64,000 nucleotides of DNA. Origin: Lates calcarifer. Its lineage: Eukaryota; Chordata; Actinopteri; Centropomidae. The notes beneath the pieces are model-generated. The model was not told the origin of the DNA, did no database searches, and was given only the letters and a program-made list of their open reading frames with translations. Position 1 is the first letter of the stretch; each line of letters begins with the position of its first letter. A program made the translations under genes and the position numbers. Of this stretch, positions 56,963-64,000 are shown one piece after another. The stretch spans positions 24,954,171 to 25,018,170 of the forward strand of contig NC_066845.1 of the NCBI RefSeq assembly GCF_001640805.2. Reading direction: 5' to 3'.

Positions 56963-58113
56963 GCACACTGCTGAAAACTGCTGTAGAAAAATACACGTAT
57001 AACTTTGGTTTTACTAACTGGCCTCTGACAGGTAAGCCAAAGTTCATTTCACTCTCAGGGAAGCGGAGGAGCAGAACGATGGCGTCAGACTCGGTTATTT
57101 TTCTGCAAACAAGCAACACAAGTTTCCAGCTTTGGTGTTGGAGGGAGCCCGGGGACCTCCACCTTACACCATGGAAAACAAGTGGAAGCCTTACGTCACC
57201 TGCCAGCAATTACCAAGAACAGGTGCTGTGACCTCACAGGGCAGCGAGCGAGAGGCCCCGCTTTATAGCAAACATCAGTCTGGTTAGTGCCTGAGAAGCT
57301 GAGCGCTGCACAGGTCCCAGGTAGAGATTCTGCCCCTTTGTGATACTCAATATTCAGTTTGCTCCTCTTTTTATGTGTACACAGTTGAAATTTCAGCTGC
57401 CTGGAAGCAAAACACCACTGACCTTAAGATGAAGGTTACATAAACCCTTAAAGAACAGTAGACCGGGAGTTTCCTTTAAATCTTCGATCCATGCAGTTAA
57501 TAAACACGACAAAGCACCTCAAATCCTCATGGGTACCCCACCCTCAAAAAACCCCACTACCAACATGTTTATATGCTCAGAAACAAACAGTGAAACTTGA
57601 ACAGTGTTGACAATTGTAATTATTGAGGTCTGTGAAAACCGTGGAGGGATCCCCTGCCTGTTGACAATAAGTAAAACCCACACAGATGTGAATTAGTCCA
57701 CAAACCTTCGGCTAATCTTTCAAAGGCCCACGGCTAAAAGAGAGGGATTTACAAATTCAAGTCAAACAGAAGCTGACAGCAGGCTGACATGTACTGTGCC
57801 CCTCCATTGTGCTTTGACAATGTCCTACAGGTGAGGACACAATGGCTGGACCACCTGACATCCTGTGGCATGAGGAGTGTGAGTCTGAATGCGTGTGCGA
57901 CACAGAGAGCTAACTAGAGCCAGCTACCAGGAGTGGACACTGAACCTCTTATCAAAATCTGGGCGTCAAATCAGATATTTAATCTTATTTATTCATACCC
58001 CAATATTTAGACTACTTTAAGCTGAGCTTCAGAAACTTCATCTTATGTTTTCTTTTTTCAAAAAGTACTGACTGATCTTTTTGCTTAAACAATCTAGCAA
58101 ATAAAAAAAAATA

Positions 58114-58150
58114 TTTACATTTAAGAGGCTGGAACCAGTGTTTTCAGCTT
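58114..58150 (+). repeat. Second 'ctggaaccagt' repeat fragment
   Basis: 'acatttaagaggctggaaccagtgttttcagctt' matches the fragment at 53555-53640 with one base different over the first 23 bases, then diverges. Confidence 0.5.
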
Positions 58151-58967
58151 CATATATGACAGCACAGATCCCTCATAAATCAAATCCAATCAGATAAATA
58201 CGCCTGTGTACAGCTCTGACTGCTTGTACTTTAACTACCCCTCATGCACACACACTGACACCACCAACCTGTCTGACGGCCCCCATTGCCCCCTCTTCCC
58301 CCTCCATCCTCCAGCCCACCTCTGCCCACGCCAACCCCCCTCCCCAGTCCCTGGGAACAATCCTGCAGTGTCAGGGAGCTGTGCAGGTGTCTTGCGGTGT
58401 CAGCTGCCACACTGTTTATTATTGGTGGGCTGTGCTTTAGGAGGAATCCCAGGCCATCACTAACAACTGTGTAAATTTGTTGGGGTAAGGAAAACATGGC
58501 CTGTACTACAGGAATGTTTTTAGGTGGGAGCCCTTTTTCTGGCAGGCTTTACCCTTGTCCCCTTTCTGGATATTCCTTGATGAGTGTGTGTGTGTGTGTG
58601 TTTTTCAGGGGCTCGGGAGTAAGATGAGGAGGGGTCACCGCTTATTTGATTTGAATGTGACTTCACACAGCCGGTTTGTGTAATAGATGCGACGGTAGAA
58701 ACCATATGTGCTGAGGTGTGCTGCATCCGTGGGCATCTACCCGAATTACACTTCCTGTGGGATACGTGATCCAGAGCCAGAGCTCACTCTCTGAAGAGGC
58801 TGTAGGCAACGAACCAGGGCATCAAAGTCACCAACCTACATTAGCCAGCGCTAACTCTGACTTTGTGTTCTTGTGTAATATTTACAAAACATAGAGTAGA
58901 ATAATGAGAGCTCAGCAGGCTGCACCTGCAGTTGTAGCAGCAGGTTTTTAAGAGTTTATCTCGCAAG

Positions 58968-59046
58968 ATATTCTTTTGCGAGATCTCAAGAAACTTTTAC
59001 AGGATCTCGAGAAACTTTTGCAAGATCTCAAGAAAGTTTCACAAGA
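58968..59046 (+). repeat. Tandem repeat of about 26 bp, three imperfect copies
   Basis: Successive units: 'gatattcttttgcgagatct', 'caagaaacttttacaggatct', 'cgagaaacttttgcaagatct', 'caagaaagtttcacaagatc'. The unit is roughly AAGAAACTTTTGCAAGATCTC. Confidence 0.75.
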
Positions 59047-62000
59047 TCAAAAGTGCATCTTTTTTTTCCCCCTCCATGTCTCCTCCCAGGCTCCGTAAGA
59101 ATTCCTTCCAGCTAAATTCAGTTTATGTCAGAGCTTTTAAGTAATGAGCTACTCAGATACCACACACACACATGCCTGTTGTATGGACTCAGTCTTTGTG
59201 AAATGTGTTGGAGTGTGTCTTCTCGATACAAGAGCAGGGTTGTGAGCTGTTTGTACAGTGCTGTGAGTCACTGTAATCTGTTTGAGAACCCTCTAACATA
59301 CCCTCTCATCATAACCCTCCACATGGGCTGCTGATAGACTGCAGCCACCCTTCCCAGACCTCCCTACACTCTCTCCTGGCAAATGCTGCCGCTTTTCCAT
59401 CCACTAAAAGTCCGAAAGCGAGTTTAATTTTAAAACAGGTCTATATCTATGAAAATAAATAAAAAGACCAGGGCTTTGATTGTTTCCCTCCTGGAAAGAG
59501 ATGAACCTTTTTCAGTTCTGCCCCACGGATCCAGTGACCACTATGACTTTAAATATGTTTACAATGCAAACACAGTATTTTAAACCTTGTCATTCCTGCC
59601 AACGTCTAGGACTCTACTATGCCGTCATATCACTGAGATACCTCACTGCCATACACTGAGGATGAAAAGAAAAAAAAATCTTCTCAGTGTCCACAGCTTC
59701 TTGTAGTAATTGTCGTAACAGGCCTGATTGTGTGTGCATGCAATAAGGATGGAAATAATCAAAAGACATTTCTTTTCCTTTCGTTTATAATTACAGGGTG
59801 TGTCACTAGACAGATGTCTTGGCACCGGATACAAAAATGCACAAGTGAACTGTTCAAAAGGACTTCTTGCTCTACACTGTGGTTTAATGTTATATCTGTA
59901 TTCTCTTAAATCCCGGCACAAAGGCTGGCCAGGCCACACAAAAAGGTGCAAAGAGACCATTCTCTTTATTCTCTGAAATGCAGTGATTTTTTTCTTTGTG
60001 TTAAAAACATTTTCCTTTGTTCATTCCTTCACAAATATTTGAACTTATTCTATTTAAGTTTGTTAATGATCCACTACGACAATAAATTACTTCACTGTCA
60101 AATTTCCATCGGCTTCTTCTCAGAGATCAGGGTTGTAACGGTGCGTAAGAGTGTGTGTGGTTTTGTACATCAAATAAAGGGCGTGTTGGAGCAGGCGCTA
60201 TGTAAGAGGTTTGTTGTTCATTTGTTTGTCATTTTACGTCCTTGAAGACCACAACTATTTCCCCCATTTGGGAAATTGTGGGGAATTCTTTAAGTATGCT
60301 ACAGGACAGACTGCCAAACAGTGCCTGTAGATGATAATGCAACATATACAGTATGTTTCCGAGTGATGCATGGCAAATAAGGACGCTAGAATACGCAGAT
60401 GTTTGGTTGTTGTTTAGACGACAGTTTAGCAAAAAGGCAGATTTGTGCATTTGTTTACCTCATGTGCTCTCCATCTGCATCCATAAACAGACTGCATGGG
60501 TGTTTGCGTAAGAGACGAAATAAATAAATCCAGAAGCAGGTGTCCTCCTATTGGGCTTTCTAAACACCCAATGGTGGACAGCTACGCCCAGTGAGGTTAG
60601 CCATGAGGGCAGAACAACCGTGGCCAGATACCAAAGGGGAAGCGGCTCGGTCAATCAGTAAGGAAGGCGAAGCAGCTAGCTAAACCCTCGGCTGCGCTGG
60701 CCTCTGTCTTTTTGGAGAACCCGCCAGTAAAGCCATCACCACAAAATAAGTGGCTTGAACCCACACACTTCAAATTACAGGGCACTCAGAATCAGAAAAT
60801 GCTATCCTGCTTTTCGCAATTGGTGTTTTAGAAATTCTATTAAAACCTCCTTCGTTTGGCCCACGGTGCAGCTCTGCTGTTTTCCTCCGACTGCATCAGT
60901 TCACGTTGGCTGGAGGAGTCGTGCTTTGTGTGGAGAGTTTTCATTGTCCTCACAAACAATGCATCAGGACAATGTACTGTAGACATGGCCGCATGAAAAC
61001 ATTGTAGTTTGACAGAAAAAACAGCAGCATGGTTTCTGACCTAGAGGTTATGGTTGTCCTTGGAGGACATAGTGGATGTGCCTCTTAAATTGTGGAGCTC
61101 GAAGGGTAACACAGTCAACACCATGCTCTTACTGTAGTGTTGCCAGAGCAACTTCCTGCTGCAGCATAAAGCAGGAGCATGAAAACATGACCTCAACCAG
61201 TTTTCTACAACCAAAACTTGAAGTAGCAACTCAGTCTGTACAACAAGGTTTAAGGTTTGTTTCTGTCGGAGTCGAAAGAGTGGTAAGGCAAAGTATTACG
61301 TAAAACTCAAACCTAGGAGAAAGAAAAGCAGAGGGAAAAATTCACATGCAATAAACGCAGACCCGTGACGACAGGACCAGTGAAGTTCTTTTGCAAGATT
61401 TGCATCACTAGACCATCTGCTGTGCACACCGAGAGGGAGTACCACTTTTTCTAATCCTGCCTGCTCTCACTACCACAACAACCAATTTACAGTGTCCAAA
61501 GTTCACTGCTCAATTAACAGACAAAAAGGTAAAGCGACGAGTAAAGTCATGGAATCACAAGCATGCAGCCTGTTAAGAGAGTTAACGGTTTGAAATCCTT
61601 GGCAGGTGGCAGACATTTTCCTGGTCCCCGCAACTGCAGCTGATAAAGACCTTCCCCATATGGAGAATAAGCTGTCAGTCTGACAGGTGGCATCACTTAC
61701 AGCGCTTGGTGCACAGCCCTGTAACAGAAAAGGGGTAAAGTTTCTGCTCTCTGGAAGAGGAGAAAAAAAAAATCCTGCCCCTACAGTAAATTAGTCGCAT
61801 GCCTGAATTCAGGGAGGAATTACGGGTTGAGAATAGCAGGCGGGTCTGGCACATGTGGTCAAAACACAAATCAGTCAAACGCCATCTCAGCTACGGATTT
61901 CAGACACCAAAGTGACCAAGCAAGGCATATCTTTTCCCTCCCCTCCACTCCTACAATCATTTTCCACATTCCACTGGCTTTTAAATTACCAGTGGGAAGA

Positions 62001-64000
62001 CGAATACAAGTTTAGCCTAAAATATATGTGAAAGCAGTGCGACAGAGTTGCTTGTCCACTAGTGAGTTTGCGAAAGCTTTTTCTAAGGACATGAAAAACC
62101 GGGATTATGGTGTCATTAACTTTGTGGGCACTTTAATCCTCTGTGTTGCATTTCCTGTCCTGTTTAGAGACCAAGTCTTTTATTTTAATGCACGAGTCTG
62201 AGAGCTAAACTTGGTCTGGCTGGCACTTTGCACCAACTGTCCACATGTACGGGCTCTTTGGAAATATCACCGAAGATCTACTTGCATGTTAGAAATGATA
62301 CTGCGCGATAAAAAGAAACTATTCTGAGGTTTCTTAGCTCAACATAGCTTGTGTCAGATATGCCTCTGTTCTGGTTCTATGTCTCATTAGCACATTACAA
62401 GTTCTGCTTCAAAAATATAAGGGCAGACTCTAACTTACTCCAAACCAACAGCTGCTGCCTCAGGGTAAATCTGGACTGAGCAAAATCTCTGTTTAGTTAA
62501 ATAATTACTTTGAAAATACAGCCAATGTGCAGCAGTAGCATGCAGTACAAAGGAGGACTGCAATTTGCTTCAGCAATGACTCTATAGTAAACTGGATCTG
62601 ATGTCTTTACAGACCAGATGGAAGGTTCAAACATACAAAAAGACATGAATAACATTAGTGTAGACTTTAATCATCCTGAACTGCAGCACCACGGCTGCTA
62701 CAAGAAGAGAAGCTCCTTTAGGTTGGTATGTTGATCCTGGCAAAGTCACACCAGCTGTTTGTACACAGTAACATCAGTGAATGAATCATTTTGGAACCAT
62801 CTTCCTCCTTTTCAGGCTCAGACTTCAGTGTCGCACAAACAGAAAGTCATTTTGCAAACGTACGTCTTTTCTTTACTCTGGGAAAACAGTATGATTTTGA
62901 AAACCCCGAGTTATTAAAACAGGACCTTTATCACCTGTAAAAAGCCTGCAGCATGCAAACTGTGGTGTACCACTAACACAATAACACTCCAGTGAAGGCG
63001 TGATCTAATGCTTGATGCATGATGGCAGCATAATGTTTGTTTAGAGGAGGTAAGAGACTTTTTTTTTTTGAAATGATAATGAGCTGCCTGCTGCATGTGA
63101 AGCTGCAGCACTACAGAGAGTCTAAGCTGTATATTTGGCAGGTCTTTTTAGTGATTCCCTTCAGATGATGGATATGTGTCAATATCAGTGAAGCGTTTCA
63201 GAGATGGAGAGAACTTGCTGTAATAATCTGTAATATTTGAATGTGTTGCAGTGGTTGGTTTGGTTGTGTTTTCTCTTGCCTTTCATAGATTTCTGCCTCC
63301 TCCAGATTTAATTCTTCACCTTGAATGTCTCATCTCGTCTTGATTAAGAGTACAACAGAACAAATGGAGCTGAAACCAGCAGTATTCACTTTCAAAAAGC
63401 ACAAAAGATGAACACACCTCAACACTAAAATGCTTACACCCAGATATCTGCTTGTGCAGGTGCATGAAACCCGTAACAGCTTGTGAGATTTGTAAAGCAA
63501 GCATTTACCAAGCTCCAAGTCCCTGAAAAATTTGTTCATGAATGTCTGACATGAAAGTCTTGAGGTTTTCTTGTCTTTGCTTTTCAGTGGGGAGCAGCTC
63601 AGAATATAAGCTGCAGTGTTTTCTTGAGGGAGGGGGGGGACACACAAAGGCAAGCGCTTCAGGTAATTGTAGCTGTGTTAAGGATTTTGTTTCTCATCCA
63701 TGTGAGTGGAAAGGGGGCATGCAAACAATGTTACCATCTGTGGTGGACGCCATATCATCTGTGACAACTGATTCAACACTGTGGAAGAGCAAGGCTGTTT
63801 TTACTGAAACTGATATGCTACAAAATTAATACAATAAAGTTAAAACTGTCAATCATCTCTTTACTGGGCTGGAATAATAATTCCCAACACAGATCTTAGT
63901 CTTTCTCTCAACTGGAATAGAATTTAAAACACGGCTGACCTGAGGATTACTGCACTTAATCTGTGGATTATTAGTCATTAATGCATTTGAACTTCATCTA

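Larger units (their letters stand above)
54326..64000. other. CFAP299 intron (5' side) or upstream DNA
   Basis: No exon could be assigned on either strand. It contains two perfect palindromes (56781-56802, 56939-56962), a repeat fragment (58114-58150), a (TG)n run (58582-58601) and a short tandem repeat (58968-59046). The many short open frames show no family signal. Confidence 0.55.

Noticed and set aside
56949..57209. Minus-strand frame containing 'ITESDAIVLLLRFPESEMNFG' considered as a CFAP299 exon
   Set aside because: No similarity to the expected upstream CFAP299 sequence and the reading extends through the AT palindrome without splice sites in phase.
63330..63653. 107-codon minus frame near the window end considered as a CFAP299 5' exon
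   Set aside because: Its sequence does not resemble the N-terminal half of CFAP299 and no matching donor in phase 0 was found.

Overview
This window is vertebrate nuclear DNA, most likely from a spiny-rayed teleost fish. The genes have many short exons with GT/AG introns. The proteins are vertebrate orthologues. The introns carry decayed interspersed repeats that I know from fish genomes (Tc1-like transposon, short non-autonomous elements) and many dinucleotide microsatellites. No bacterial, viral or CRISPR-type content is visible.

Three protein-coding genes are recognisable. (1) PRKG2, cGMP-dependent protein kinase 2, on the + strand. It is complete: 18 coding exons from 3828 to 25952 join in phase to a 782-residue protein, with a likely non-coding first exon ending at 2890. 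(2) BMP3, bone morphogenetic protein 3, on the - strand. It is complete in three coding exons between 36144 and 31536, giving 464 residues. (3) CFAP299 (human C4orf22), on the - strand. Only its last three coding exons are here (54325-54183, 43249-43120, 40833-40741). Its 5' exons were not found in 54326-64000 and probably lie beyond the window.

Layout: 1-2640 is upstream DNA without a recognisable gene. 2640-2890 is the PRKG2 CpG-containing promoter and first exon. 3820-25952 is the PRKG2 coding region. 25953-28650 is its likely 3' untranslated region. 28750-31535 is the likely BMP3 3' untranslated region, so these two genes end tail to tail. 31536-36144 is BMP3. 36145-40740 is an intergenic gap with a CA/GA microsatellite close to the BMP3 start. 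40741 onward is CFAP299, mostly two long introns.

The order CFAP299 > BMP3 > < PRKG2 matches, from memory, the order and orientation in human 4q21, so this is an old conserved block. PRKG2 and BMP3 both have established roles in skeletal growth; CFAP299 is a poorly characterised cilium-associated protein. I found no new multi-gene system. The most unusual sequence-level items are several perfect palindromes and hairpins in introns, a near-perfect 28-nt inverted repeat pair, a 25-G run beside opposed TG and CA microsatellites, and a fossil Tc1-like transposase.
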